Part shown: piece after piece, positions 24,609 to 32,193 of the stretch
How positions within the stretch are numbered: the stretch's first letter is position 1
Layout: every line of letters begins with the position of its first letter
Assembly: GCA_003554865.1 (NCBI GenBank)
Contig: PWHJ01000066.1
Span: 1 to 32,193, forward strand
Direction of reading: 5' to 3'
DNA from: Bacteroidota bacterium
Lineage (GTDB): Bacteria; Bacteroidota; Bacteroidia; Bacteroidales; PUMT01
Length of the DNA stretch: 32,193 nt
Notes under the pieces: model-generated
What the model was told of the DNA's origin: nothing
Seen by the model: only the letters and a program-made list of their open reading frames with translations
Databases searched by the model: none
Translations under genes and position numbers: made by a program

Positions 24609-25127
24609 ATGAAAAACCTCCCTGAAGCTTTCACAACCAAGCCTTTTAAGATTGTAGCAATTGTTTCGGGTCCTGAGCCCCAAAGGAAAATACTGGAGGA
24701 CATCCTCGAGAGTGAACTGGTAAAAGCCGATTTACCCGCTCTGCTGGTGCAGGGTCTTCCTTGCGAAAACTACCCCCTTGAACAAACATTCGGTAATCTG
24801 AAAAAAGTCTCATTTATGGATACCGAAAAACTTATGTTTGCCATAAACAAATCTGAAACAGTTATTTGCCGATGCGGATACAGTTCGGTAATGGATATGG
24901 TTACACTTAACAAAAAGGCTGTTTTTATTCCGACCCCTGGTCAGCCTGAACAGGAATACCTTGCAGCCAGATTAACTGAAAATAAATGGTTTTACCATGA
25001 AAGTCAGGATAACTTTAACCTCCTGCGTGCACTTGAGAGATCAAAAAATTTCTCATTTCCTGCCTCAGGCAGTAACCTGGGTATGCTGACAGGTTTGATT
25101 GAAAGGTTGAAAAAAAATCAAATGTAA
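24609..25127 (+). CDS. MurG-like glycosyltransferase, C-terminal part (interrupted)
   Basis: The C-terminal nucleotide-sugar-binding half of the same GT-B enzyme, in the same reading phase as the N-terminal part. Features are VSGPEPQRKILED (residues 19-31), the region CRCGYSSVMDMV (87-98) that should contact the nucleotide sugar, and PTPGQPEQEYLA (108-119), equivalent to the MurG HQ-containing loop. The first internal ATG after the stop is 24609, eight codons downstream, so re-initiation could make this half separately. Its 3' end overlaps the convergent PAP2-like gene by 10 nt. Without both halves joined, activity is doubtful. Confidence 0.75.
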   Translation: MKNLPEAFTTKPFKIVAIVSGPEPQRKILEDILESELVKADLPALLVQGLPCENYPLEQTFGNLKKVSFMDTEKLMFAINKSETVICRCGYSSVMDMVTLNKKAVFIPTPGQPEQEYLAARLTENKWFYHESQDNFNLLRALERSKNFSFPASGSNLGMLTGLIERLKKNQM

Positions 25128-25723
25128 AATACAAGAAGCATTATCCCGGCTCCCTTTAAAAACCCGGCATATACCTGAGCAGGTGTATGTGCTTTAAGCT
25201 CCAGTCTTGAAAACCCCAAAAGTCCGGCAACAATAATCACAGGTATTATTAAGCCGAGCAAATTTAGCGAATGTATAAATGAAACAGCCAGCAACATTCC
25301 CGCCAGACCTCCCACTCCGACCATATGTGCACTGATTTTCCACAAGATTGAAATAAAAAAAACCGCCGAAACACAAATAATCGTCCCTGTCAGAAACAAG
25401 TTTATAACCCTGGGGAGGGAAAAACCTGAGATAAGATAAAACGTGAAAAAATAAATTGCCGTAGTAAAAAAAAGCGGCAATATCCTCTCCCGCAGGGAAT
25501 TCATTTCAACGTTTCTTATAATCTTAAACAGCATGTAAAGAGGTATTAAGCAAACAGGCAAGAGCAATGTTCCGGTAAAAACTATTAAAAATATAGCTCT
25601 CTTTTGTTCAAATGTTAAAAACCCGGAATATATCCCCGAGAAAAAAATGAGTAATATCCCAATGGATGGCATCACCAGAGGATGAAAAATAACTGAAAAA
25701 ACTTTGGCCAGGTTGTTTTGCAT
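25118..25723 (-). CDS. PAP2-like membrane protein
   Basis: A 201-aa protein with about six hydrophobic segments and degenerate phosphatidic-acid-phosphatase type 2 motifs. SRLELKAHTPAQVYAGFLKG near the C-terminus matches the SR-x5-H-x4-V-x2-G pattern of motif C3. SAHMVGVGG may be a reduced version of the PSGH motif (C2). The C1 motif is weak (around LRERILP). The enzyme may act on lipid pyrophosphates such as undecaprenyl pyrophosphate, but the altered C1 and C2 leave activity uncertain. It starts 18 nt after rpoN on the same strand and is probably in its transcript. Confidence 0.7.
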   Translation of the reverse strand: MQNNLAKVFSVIFHPLVMPSIGILLIFFSGIYSGFLTFEQKRAIFLIVFTGTLLLPVCLIPLYMLFKIIRNVEMNSLRERILPLFFTTAIYFFTFYLISGFSLPRVINLFLTGTIICVSAVFFISILWKISAHMVGVGGLAGMLLAVSFIHSLNLLGLIIPVIIVAGLLGFSRLELKAHTPAQVYAGFLKGAGIMLLVFYI

Positions 25724-25741
25724 ATCTTGTTGAGGTAAATA

Positions 25742-27196
25742 TCATAGTTTTTTTCTCAGCCTTGCAACGGGTATGTTCAGCTGCTCGCGGTACTTTGCAA
25801 CTGTACGTCTTGCAATATTGTAGCCCTTCTCTTTAAGAATGGAGGCCAGTTTTTCATCTGTGAGTGGTTTACGCTTGTCTTCATTATCAATGCACTCTTT
25901 CAATATTGTTTTTATCTCTCTTGTTGATACTTCTTCTCCGGCCTCATTTTGTAATCCTTCGGAAAAGAAATACTTCAGGGGAAATATCCCGAAATGAGTC
26001 TGGATATATTTACTGTTGGCAACCCGGCTAACTGTCGATATATCCAGTCCGGTCATTTCAGCAATATCCTTCAGAATCATTGGTTTAAGCCTGGTCTCAT
26101 CACCTTCTTCAAAAAACTCCTTTTGAAACTCCAAAATGGCATTCATTGTGAGCATAAGTGTGTTTTGCCTTTGAACAATTGCATCAATAAACCACTTTGC
26201 AGAATCAATTTTTTGTTTTACAAAATTTAAGGTCTCCTTGTTCTTTTTCGACTTTTCACTCTTGTTGGCTGTGTAATTTTCCAGCATTTCACAATATCCC
26301 CTGTTTAGCTTTAAATCCGGTATATTCCGGGAATTTAGGCTCAGGACAAACTCCCCGTCAACATAATCCAGTATAAAATCGGGTACGATCTGATATGAAG
26401 AATTGGTGGTAGAATCACTGTAAAGGCTTCCCGGCTTAGGGTTGAGCTTCAGAATTTCATTTATTGCCTCTCTTAGCTCCTCTTCAGATATATTTAAACG
26501 TTTGACAATTTTGTCATAATGCTTCTTTATAAATTCCTTGAAATGATCCTTTATAATCTTGCTGGCAAGCTGAAATGCCTTTGAGTTTTGATCTTTGCGG
26601 TTTATTTGTAAAAGAAGGCATTCCTGTAAATCACGGGCTCCCACCCCGGGAGGATCGAATTCCTGAATTATCTGTAAAAGCTCATAAAGTTCAGATTCAT
26701 CGGTCTTTATATTCTGGGTAAAAACAAGATCATCTACAATAGCATCAAGACGCCGGCGCAAATAACCGTCTTCATCCAAATTTCCGAGAATATGCTCTGC
26801 AAGCATTTGCCTGCGCTCATCAAGTGAGTAAAGACCAAGCTGGTTTTCCAGATGTGACCTGAATGTGGATTCTGAACTTAATGGTATTTCCTCCCTTTTG
26901 TCGTCTTTTGAATAATTGCTTGCGTTAAGCCTATATGCTGGCGTTTCATCATCCTCTATATAATCTTCAATGGAAAATTCATCCTGATTTTCCTCCTGAT
27001 TATCTGTGGCCTCATCGTCGTTGTAATTTTCTTCATCACCGTGACCTTCAGCCTCCTCCAAGGCAGGATTTTCCTCCAGCTCTTTTTTTATCCTCTGCTC
27101 CAGCTGCATAGCGGGGATCTCCAACAGCTTTATCATTTGTATTTGCTGTGGAGAAAGCTTTTGAAGCAGCTTTTGTTGTAATCTTTGCTTTAACAT
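25742..27196 (-). CDS. rpoN: RNA polymerase sigma-54 factor
   Basis: Sigma-54 directs RNA polymerase to -24/-12 promoters and needs AAA+ activators. The N-terminal Gln/Leu-rich region I is clear (LQQKLLQKLSPQQIQMIKLL, IPAMQLEQRIKKELEENPAL). It is followed by a very acidic stretch (about residues 50-85), the core-binding region (DPPGVGARDLQECLLLQ), the HTH region (LKDIAEMTGLDISTVSRVAN) and the RpoN box ARRTVAKYRE (462-471). The 484-aa length is normal. Neither an enhancer-binding protein nor a convincing -24/-12 promoter is visible in this window. It lies between asnS and the PAP2-like gene, all on the minus strand. Confidence 0.95.
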   Translation of the reverse strand: MLKQRLQQKLLQKLSPQQIQMIKLLEIPAMQLEQRIKKELEENPALEEAEGHGDEENYNDDEATDNQEENQDEFSIEDYIEDDETPAYRLNASNYSKDDKREEIPLSSESTFRSHLENQLGLYSLDERRQMLAEHILGNLDEDGYLRRRLDAIVDDLVFTQNIKTDESELYELLQIIQEFDPPGVGARDLQECLLLQINRKDQNSKAFQLASKIIKDHFKEFIKKHYDKIVKRLNISEEELREAINEILKLNPKPGSLYSDSTTNSSYQIVPDFILDYVDGEFVLSLNSRNIPDLKLNRGYCEMLENYTANKSEKSKKNKETLNFVKQKIDSAKWFIDAIVQRQNTLMLTMNAILEFQKEFFEEGDETRLKPMILKDIAEMTGLDISTVSRVANSKYIQTHFGIFPLKYFFSEGLQNEAGEEVSTREIKTILKECIDNEDKRKPLTDEKLASILKEKGYNIARRTVAKYREQLNIPVARLRKKL

Positions 27197-27337
27197 ATTA
27201 AATAGAAAAATCTGTTCCCGTCAGCAATTTACTAAATTTTCACAATATAATACCTTAGGGAAGTATACCTGCTAAAAAAGTTCTGCCCTTAATAAGCTCA
27301 CAAAAAGGCTTTTCAAATTTAAAAGGGAAAGTATATG

Positions 27338-28735
27338 TTAAAATTCAGCATTTTTGGGTGTTCTGGGGAAAGGAATTACATCCCGTATGTTGCTCATGCC
27401 GGTCACAAAAAGCATCAAACGTTCAAAACCCAGTCCGAAACCACTGTGAGGCGCTGTCCCGAACCTGCGGGTATCCAGATACCACCACAAATCATCCTTA
27501 GAAATACCCAATTCCTCGATTCTGCTGACCAGCCTCTCCATAATTTCCTCTCTTTGCGAACCACCTATAATTTCCCCTATTTTTGGAAAAAGAACATCCA
27601 TTGCCCTTACGGTCTTATTGTCATCATTCTGCTTCATGTAAAAGGCCTTGATAGTTTTTGGATAATCGGTTATGGTCACCGGCCTTTTAAAATGCTCTTC
27701 CACGAGAAATCTTTCATGTTCCGACTGCAGATCCGCTCCCCAGTTTGTTGGAAATTCAAAATTACGCCCCGAAGAGGATAGAATATCAATTGCCTCGGTA
27801 TAAGTTATTCTCTCGAATTTCTTTTCCACAACATGACTGATGCGCTCTATCAGTTCCTTGTCATACATTTTATTGAGAAACTCAAGATCTTCCCTGCAGT
27901 GCTCAAGTATATACACAAGCAAATACTTAAGGAACTCTTCGGCAAGATCCATATTGTCATCAATATCATAAAATGCCATTTCCGGTTCTATCATCCAGAA
28001 TTCGGCAAGATGTCTCGGGGTGTTAGAATTTTCGGCACGAAAAGTTGGGCCGAAAGTGTAAACCTCCGAAAGCGCCAAAGCTCCAAGTTCAGCTTCAAGC
28101 TGTCCCGAAACAGTAAGGTTGGCTTCCTTCCCGAAAAAATCCTCACTGAAATCTACTTTGTTTTCATTTGTCATAGGCGGATTCGACAGATCAAGCGTTG
28201 TAACACGGAACATTTCGCCGGCACCTTCGGCATCCGCGCCAGTTATGACAGGTGTATGAATATAGTAAAAGCCTTTATCGTTAAAATAGTTGTGAATTGC
28301 AAAAGCTAACGCATGTCGTATACGCAAAATCGAGCCGAAAGTGTTGGTGCGGGGGCGCAAATGTGCTATCTCGCGCAAAAACTCAAGAGTATGGCCTTTC
28401 TTCTGCAAAGGATAAGCCGAGGGATCTGCAGTTCCATATACCTCAATCTTATTTGCAACAATTTCAACATTCTGCCCCTTGCCCATACTTTCCTTCAAAA
28501 CTCCAGTTACTGAGATACATGAGCCTGTGGTGATTTTTTTCAGCAACTCTTCTCCGAAAACAGGCACATCAGCAACAACCTGAATACTATTTATGGTAGA
28601 ACCGTCATTTAGCGCAATAAATGCGACATTCCTGCTGCCACGCCGTGTACGCACCCAGCCTTTGAGTGTGAACTCTTTTCCGTAATCAGATGAAGAGAGC
28701 GCTTCCTTAACCTTGGTTCTTCCTTTAATAATCAT
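27338..28735 (-). CDS. asnS: asparaginyl-tRNA synthetase
   Basis: A class IIb synthetase charging tRNA-Asn. The OB-fold anticodon-binding domain opens with [20 protein letters not shown]. Motif 2 is [20 protein letters not shown], where the [13 protein letters not shown] stretch marks AsnRS, and motif 3 is [16 protein letters not shown] chose the ATG at 28735 instead of 28798. The resulting 465 aa equals the usual AsnRS length, and a good promoter element (28796-28803, minus strand) lies across the longer start. rpoN lies about 140 nt downstream on the same strand. The gene is divergent from the gldA-like gene. Confidence 0.96.
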   Translation of the reverse strand: MIIKGRTKVKEALSSSDYGKEFTLKGWVRTRRGSRNVAFIALNDGSTINSIQVVADVPVFGEELLKKITTGSCISVTGVLKESMGKGQNVEIVANKIEVYGTADPSAYPLQKKGHTLEFLREIAHLRPRTNTFGSILRIRHALAFAIHNYFNDKGFYYIHTPVITGADAEGAGEMFRVTTLDLSNPPMTNENKVDFSEDFFGKEANLTVSGQLEAELGALALSEVYTFGPTFRAENSNTPRHLAEFWMIEPEMAFYDIDDNMDLAEEFLKYLLVYILEHCREDLEFLNKMYDKELIERISHVVEKKFERITYTEAIDILSSSGRNFEFPTNWGADLQSEHERFLVEEHFKRPVTITDYPKTIKAFYMKQNDDNKTVRAMDVLFPKIGEIIGGSQREEIMERLVSRIEELGISKDDLWWYLDTRRFGTAPHSGFGLGFERLMLFVTGMSNIRDVIPFPRTPKNAEF

Positions 28736-28775
28736 TATCGAGTTTTTAAATAAATAAAATATGTCTGTGCCTTTG

Positions 28776-28803
28776 TTACCGTAAACTACATCCTGCAAAA
28801 ATA
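28776..28803 (-). promoter_or_regulatory. promoter region for asnS
   Basis: The minus-strand -7 box TATTTTTG (complement of 28796-28803) matches TAnnTTTG. TTTA, one base off TTTG, lies 20 nt further upstream. The start of transcription would be near 28790, giving a leader of about 55 nt to the ATG at 28735. Confidence 0.5.
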
Positions 28804-28864
28804 CAATTTTGAAATAAATATATTAAATAAGAACGCTCATTTCAGGTTAAACCATGTTAATCTG

Positions 28865-28872
28865 TATTTTTG
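28865..28872 (+). promoter_or_regulatory. -7 promoter element for the gldA-like gene
   Basis: TATTTTTG matches TAnnTTTG; TTTC (28840-28843) lies 21 nt upstream. It is 48 nt before the ATG at 28921. Confidence 0.45.
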
Positions 28873-28920
28873 ACCGTTGTTACATTTTTAGTAATTTAGC
28901 CAAAATTAATTCCAGCTACT

Positions 28921-29838
28921 ATGTCGGTTGTCGTAGATAATGTAACAAAAATATTCGGGAAGCAGAAAGCTCTTGATAATATTTCCTTTAAGATCAACAC
29001 GGGTGAAATACTCGGGATTCTCGGTCCAAACGGAGCCGGGAAAACCACTATAATGAGGATAATAACCGGTTTCCTCCCCCCCTCGTCAGGTAAGGTATAT
29101 ATAAACGGTAAACCGGTTGGCGACAACAAAAAGGAGATTAAAAAACATATAGGTTATCTGCCCGAGAATAACCCTCTCTATCCCGATATGTATGTAAAGG
29201 AGTATTTGCAGTTTGTAGCAGCCCTTTACAAGACGGGCGAAAAAAGGCGTATTACCGATGATATAATTGAATTAACAGGCCTTACAGCAGAAAGGCACAA
29301 AAAAATTGGTAATTTATCGAAAGGATACCGTCAGAGAGTAGGACTGGCCCAGGTGCTTATTCACGATCCCGAGGTACTTATCCTGGATGAGCCAACATCA
29401 GGACTGGATCCCAACCAGATAATCGAGATCCGCAATCTGATCTCGGATGCGGGCAAAGAAAAAACAGTAATGCTTTCAACACATATAATGCGGGAAGTTG
29501 AAGCCATATGTCACAGAATAATTATCATTAACAACGGTAAAATTGTAGCAGACCGGAAAGCCGACTCTATTTCGGCCGGACTTGTTGCAGACCGCCAGGC
29601 ATTTACCGTTGAATTCAGCGAACATGTTGAAGAATCCAGCCTTTTGAAAATACCAAATGCCAAAAAGGCGGTCATGATAAAAGATAACCTGTGGATAATT
29701 GAAAGCAGCGGCAATTATGATTTAAGAGAAGCTATTTTCAATTTTGCAGTTGAGAATAATATAGCCGTGCTGTCACTTCAAAAGCAGGAAAAATCACTCG
29801 AAGAAACATTTCAAGAACTTACTAAAGATGATACTTAA
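28921..29838 (+). CDS. gldA: GldA-type ABC transporter ATPase
   Basis: An ABC ATPase of the GldA/DrrA type; GldA with GldF and GldG is associated with gliding in Flavobacterium, and close homologues occur in many non-gliding Bacteroidota. Walker A is GPNGAGKT (residues 35-42), the Q-loop region is HIGYLPENNPLYPDMYV, the signature is the family-typical variant LSKGYRQRVGLAQ, and Walker B is VLILDEPTSGLD with STHIMREVE carrying the switch histidine. A ~90-residue C-terminal domain follows, usual for this family. The length is 305 aa. No permease (GldF) or GldG gene is adjacent, so the partner is elsewhere. A weak terminator follows. The gene is expressed alone, divergent from asnS. Confidence 0.82.
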   Translation: MSVVVDNVTKIFGKQKALDNISFKINTGEILGILGPNGAGKTTIMRIITGFLPPSSGKVYINGKPVGDNKKEIKKHIGYLPENNPLYPDMYVKEYLQFVAALYKTGEKRRITDDIIELTGLTAERHKKIGNLSKGYRQRVGLAQVLIHDPEVLILDEPTSGLDPNQIIEIRNLISDAGKEKTVMLSTHIMREVEAICHRIIIINNGKIVADRKADSISAGLVADRQAFTVEFSEHVEESSLLKIPNAKKAVMIKDNLWIIESSGNYDLREAIFNFAVENNIAVLSLQKQEKSLEETFQELTKDDT

Positions 29839-29863
29839 AATTTTTCCCCTTTTTAAAATATAA

Positions 29864-29899
29864 CCTTAGCCCTTATAAACAGAGGGGGAGGTATTTTTC
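29864..29899 (+). terminator. weak terminator after the gldA-like gene
   Basis: CCT-TAG-CCCT (29864-29873) can pair with AGGG-GG-AGG (29883-29891), with a small internal loop, and is followed by the T-rich run TATTTTTC. It is a plausible but imperfect intrinsic terminator. Confidence 0.4.
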
Positions 29900-29934
29900 T
29901 CCTTTAAAAGCAGATTAATAAATATAAAAAATAT

Positions 29935-29966
29935 TTTGGTATACTTATTTATTATGAATAGGTTTG
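29935..29966 (+). promoter_or_regulatory. metK promoter
   Basis: TTTG (29935-29938) and TAGGTTTG (29959-29966) are both exact matches to the Bacteroidota -33 TTTG and -7 TAnnTTTG elements with a 20-nt spacer. Transcription would start about 29971-29974, just ahead of the riboswitch. Confidence 0.75.
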
Positions 29967-29983
29967 CAGCTGAAAAATTTTAA

Positions 29984-30032
29984 AGTGGAAAGATTTGACT
30001 GATTGCAACCACAGTAAAAAATGCTAAAACGT
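29984..30032 (+). ncRNA. SAM-II-type riboswitch upstream of metK
   Basis: This 49-nt stretch matches the SAM-II layout as I remember it. P1 is GTGG (29985-29988) pairing with CCAC (30009-30012). The enclosed loop contains GATTT, then ATTGCAA directly before the 3' P1 strand. An A-rich tail follows, with AAATGCTAAAA. In SAM-II the loop segment ATTT pairs with the downstream AAAT to form the pseudoknot, and the TGCTAAAA segment completes the binding site. Its place between a good promoter and metK fits feedback control by S-adenosylmethionine. SAM-V has a very similar core and cannot be excluded without a covariance search. Confidence 0.8.
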
Positions 30033-30105
30033 ATAATACTGCCTTTTTCCAGTCACCATATTCCACCTTATTAATTGATTATTTAACTAAAAATTTAAAA
30101 ATAAT

Positions 30106-31419
30106 ATGGGATACCTATTTACTTCTGAATCGGTGTCTGAAGGACACCCGGACAAGATAGCTGATCAGATTTCTGATTCTTTGCTGGATGAGTTTCTTAA
30201 AATGGACCCCAACTCCAAGGTAGCATGTGAAACACTTGTAACAACCGGCCTTATAATTTGCAGCGGAGAGGTCAACACTACCGGATATGTTGACATTCAA
30301 AATATTGCAAGAAGTGTAGTCAGCAACATAGGATACACCAAGTCGGCTTACAAGTTCGATGCCGAATCGTGCGGGGTTATTTCAACAATTCACGAACAGT
30401 CTCCCGACATAAGCCAGGGAGTTGTAAGAGAAAGCGAAGAAGAGCAAGGCGCAGGCGACCAGGGAATGATGTTTGGTTATGCTACCACTGAAATGGAAAA
30501 TTACATGCCTGTGCCAATTGAGTTGTCGCATGTTATTCTGCAACAACTTTCCGAAATCAGGCATGAAGGTGAATATATGACCTACCTGCGCCCTGATTCA
30601 AAGGCACAGGTTACAGTCGAATATGATTCAAACAATGTACCAAAAAGGATAGACACAATTGTTATTTCAACACAGCACGATGAATTTGACAATGAAGATC
30701 AGATGAGACGTGTTATTGAAAAAGATATCCATGAAGTACTCATACCGAGAGTGCGCAAGGTAAGCTCCCTGCCGGAGAAGATCAGACGCCTTTTTGACAA
30801 TAATTACCGGCTTCTTGTAAACCCCACCGGCAAATTTGTAATTGGCGGCCCGCATGGTGATACCGGCCTTACCGGAAGAAAAATTATCGTTGACACATAC
30901 GGAGGAAAAGGTGCTCACGGTGGCGGGGCTTTTTCAGGTAAGGATTCTTCAAAGGTTGACCGTTCCGCAGCTTATGCTACAAGACATATAGCAAAAAATA
31001 TGGTAGCGGCAGGAGTTGCCGACGAAATGCTGGTTCAGGTTGCATACGCTATAGGCAAGGCTGAGCCGGTTGGGATATTTGTAAATACATATGGAACCTC
31101 CAAGGTAAATATGACCGATACGGAAATAGAGGAAAAAATAAGAAAGCTTTTCGACATGAGGCCATATGCTATAATCAACCGTCTTGGACTTAAAAATCCC
31201 GTGTTTAAAGAAACCTCCACTTACGGCCATTTCGGTCGCTCACCCTCAACAAAGGAAGTTGAAGTTGGATACTCCGACAAGGACACCTATACAAAAAATG
31301 TTGACGGCATGGTAAAGAATTTCAAAAAAGTTGAGCTCTTTGCATGGGAAAAACTTGACTATGTCGAAGCTATAAAAAAGGAATTCGGACTTGTCAAAGC
31401 CGAAAAAAAGGAAGTTTAA
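30106..31419 (+). CDS. metK: S-adenosylmethionine synthase
   Basis: MetK makes S-adenosylmethionine from methionine and ATP. The family signatures are present: [14 protein letters not shown] (residues 11-24), [12 protein letters not shown], and the phosphate-loop region [18 protein letters not shown]. The [20 protein letters not shown] segment is also typical. At 437 aa it is longer than the E. coli enzyme (384 aa), as is usual in Bacteroidota. It is a single gene with its own promoter and SAM-responsive riboswitch. The 3' end lies only 4 nt from the convergent sugar transferase gene. Confidence 0.97.
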   Translation: MGYLFTSESVSEGHPDKIADQISDSLLDEFLKMDPNSKVACETLVTTGLIICSGEVNTTGYVDIQNIARSVVSNIGYTKSAYKFDAESCGVISTIHEQSPDISQGVVRESEEEQGAGDQGMMFGYATTEMENYMPVPIELSHVILQQLSEIRHEGEYMTYLRPDSKAQVTVEYDSNNVPKRIDTIVISTQHDEFDNEDQMRRVIEKDIHEVLIPRVRKVSSLPEKIRRLFDNNYRLLVNPTGKFVIGGPHGDTGLTGRKIIVDTYGGKGAHGGGAFSGKDSSKVDRSAAYATRHIAKNMVAAGVADEMLVQVAYAIGKAEPVGIFVNTYGTSKVNMTDTEIEEKIRKLFDMRPYAIINRLGLKNPVFKETSTYGHFGRSPSTKEVEVGYSDKDTYTKNVDGMVKNFKKVELFAWEKLDYVEAIKKEFGLVKAEKKEV

Positions 31420-31423
31420 TAAA

Positions 31424-32095
31424 CTAATTACTGCGGATTTTTTTGAAAATTATATTGTATACTGCTTTAAAAAAGTATACAATATCGGTTCTGACCGGGT
31501 TTTTTTCATAGCTTGAAAGATACCCTTTTTCCGATTTCATTATCTCGTTAAATGAATTTGGCAAATCAGCATAATAGGGAGGCACAAGCCCCGGCTTGTG
31601 CCTTATCCTTTTATTTCTTAACTTTTTGTCATAAAGGGAAAAATATTGTTTACTCAAGGGGCGAACACCTACCAGTTTCAGGTCTCCCCTGAGCAGATTG
31701 AAAACCATCGGCAACTCGTCCAGCCATACACGCCGCATAAACCTGCCTGCAGTTGTTATCCTGAAGTCCTTGTTAATTTTACCGTTTTGCTGGAGATCAT
31801 TTAGCCTGTATACATACTCCTGGAGATACTCTGAATAGGCATGCATTGTCCTCATTTTATAGACTTTTATTGTCTTTCCCCCCTTGCCAATTCTTGGCAG
31901 AGTTATAACAGGGCCGTAAGAAGTGCTGCCATTCAAATCGGGAGATGTTTTCTTTTGGGCTGCAAAGCAGAACAATCCGGCGGCATACCCTTCATGAATT
32001 ATTTCAAATCCGTTAAAACAAAGACATCCGAGAACCTCTGCCCTTGATAAAACCTTGCTGCGTTTGCCGTTTAATAAATTACTAAAGTTTCGCAC
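31424..32095 (-). CDS. bacterial sugar transferase (phosphoglycosyl transferase-like)
   Basis: A 223-aa protein with the catalytic domain of initiating sugar-phosphate transferases (WbaP/PglC-like), which load a sugar phosphate onto undecaprenyl phosphate for exopolysaccharide. Recognisable parts are LPRIGKGGKTIKVYKMRTM, RITTAGRFMRRVWLDELPMV (containing the conserved DELP) and LLRGDLKLVGVRPL. The expected basic-hydrophobic membrane helix just before the catalytic domain (KRxxDxxxS type) is absent. In its place is a soluble-looking stretch containing SRAEVLGCLCFNGFEIIHEG. The start is GTG at 32095; a TAG stands five codons upstream in frame, and the upstream DNA looks non-coding. It may be a short variant or a 5'-truncated gene. 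The gene abuts metK tail to tail. Confidence 0.75.
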   Translation of the reverse strand: MRNFSNLLNGKRSKVLSRAEVLGCLCFNGFEIIHEGYAAGLFCFAAQKKTSPDLNGSTSYGPVITLPRIGKGGKTIKVYKMRTMHAYSEYLQEYVYRLNDLQQNGKINKDFRITTAGRFMRRVWLDELPMVFNLLRGDLKLVGVRPLSKQYFSLYDKKLRNKRIRHKPGLVPPYYADLPNSFNEIMKSEKGYLSSYEKNPVRTDIVYFFKAVYNIIFKKIRSN

Positions 32096-32151
32096 TAAAT
32101 TAATATGCTAAAAAACAGCAAAAAAAGATAAAAAAAGCAGCATGGTACTTA

Positions 32152-32182
32152 TGTTAATATACAGAATATTAGTATATTAACA
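32152..32182. promoter_or_regulatory. 11-bp palindrome, possible operator
   Basis: TGTTAATATAC (32152-32162) and GTATATTAACA (32172-32182) are perfect inverted repeats with a 9-nt spacer (AGAATATTA). There is no GC-rich stem or T-tract, so a protein-binding site is more likely than a terminator. It lies about 57 nt upstream of the sugar transferase start; a gene beyond the window edge could also be the target. Confidence 0.5.
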
Positions 32183-32193
32183 GTGTAATCCAA

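Noticed and set aside
24585-24627. TGA in the glycosyltransferase read as selenocysteine with a downstream SECIS hairpin
   Set aside because: A hairpin follows, but its large A-rich loop lacks the expected SECIS features. The equivalent residue in related enzymes is, as I recall, glycine rather than cysteine, and there is no selenoprotein context.
27314-27321. TAAATTTG on the minus strand as a promoter for rpoN
   Set aside because: It matches the -7 consensus but lies about 118 nt upstream with no -33 element; in AT-rich DNA such octamers occur by chance.
27335-28533. Several plus-strand ORFs of 66-158 codons opposite asnS
   Set aside because: They are shadows of the minus-strand asnS gene, which has clear class II synthetase motifs; none has recognisable motifs of its own.

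Overview
The window looks like core chromosome of a member of the Bacteroidota, most likely a Bacteroidales/Marinilabiliales-type organism. The evidence is a complete porP/sprF-gldK-gldL-gldM-gldN cluster (type IX secretion, T9SS), a GldA-type ABC ATPase, families largely confined to this phylum (DUF4296, DUF4834), and promoter elements of the Bacteroidota type (TAnnTTTG, best in front of metK). No tRNA, rRNA, CRISPR, IS element or phage gene was seen. The DNA is moderately AT-rich throughout and I saw no clear block of foreign composition.

Layout. 1-301: possible tail of an upstream gene, then a gene-free leader with an 11-bp inverted repeat. 302-6393 (+): T9SS operon, closed by a strong bidirectional hairpin terminator shared with the convergent manC (6448-7542, -). 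7821-9319 (+): mlaE-mlaF lipid-transport pair, followed by a trans-sulfuration PLP enzyme (9380-10561, +). 10637-13379 (-): DUF4834 protein and a YfhO-like polytopic membrane protein. 13645-14715 (+): stand-alone KAS III-like enzyme. 14729-19171 (-): acyltransferase-fold protein, Na/Pi cotransporter with PhoU-like tail, and trpS. 19346-22605 (+): rbfA, methyltransferase, FtsX/LolE-type permease, DUF4296 lipoprotein. 22624-23067 (-): hemerythrin. 23200-25127 (+): radical SAM protein and a MurG-like glycosyltransferase split by one in-frame TGA. 25118-28735 (-): PAP2-like membrane protein, rpoN (sigma-54), asnS. 28921-29838 (+): gldA-like ATPase. 30106-31419 (+): metK, preceded by a promoter and a SAM-II-type riboswitch. 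31424-32095 (-): sugar transferase, with an 11-bp palindrome upstream at the window edge.

How the genes relate. GldK/GldN form the periplasmic ring, GldL/GldM the proton-driven inner-membrane motor, and PorP the outer-membrane part of T9SS. ManC and the sugar transferase point to surface polysaccharide synthesis, although they are not adjacent. MlaEF, the LolE-like permease and several lipoproteins belong to envelope maintenance. The rest is housekeeping.

The least explained material is non-coding. The gldM-gldN spacer holds an 80%-identical duplication of the gldN leader. Between the two copies lies a ~54-nt element that recurs at 16029-16082 (45 of 54 aligned columns identical). Both copies carry a pair of tiny ORFs overlapping by ATGA. 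I found no complete new system; this element, the riboswitch and the interrupted glycosyltransferase are the points worth checking.
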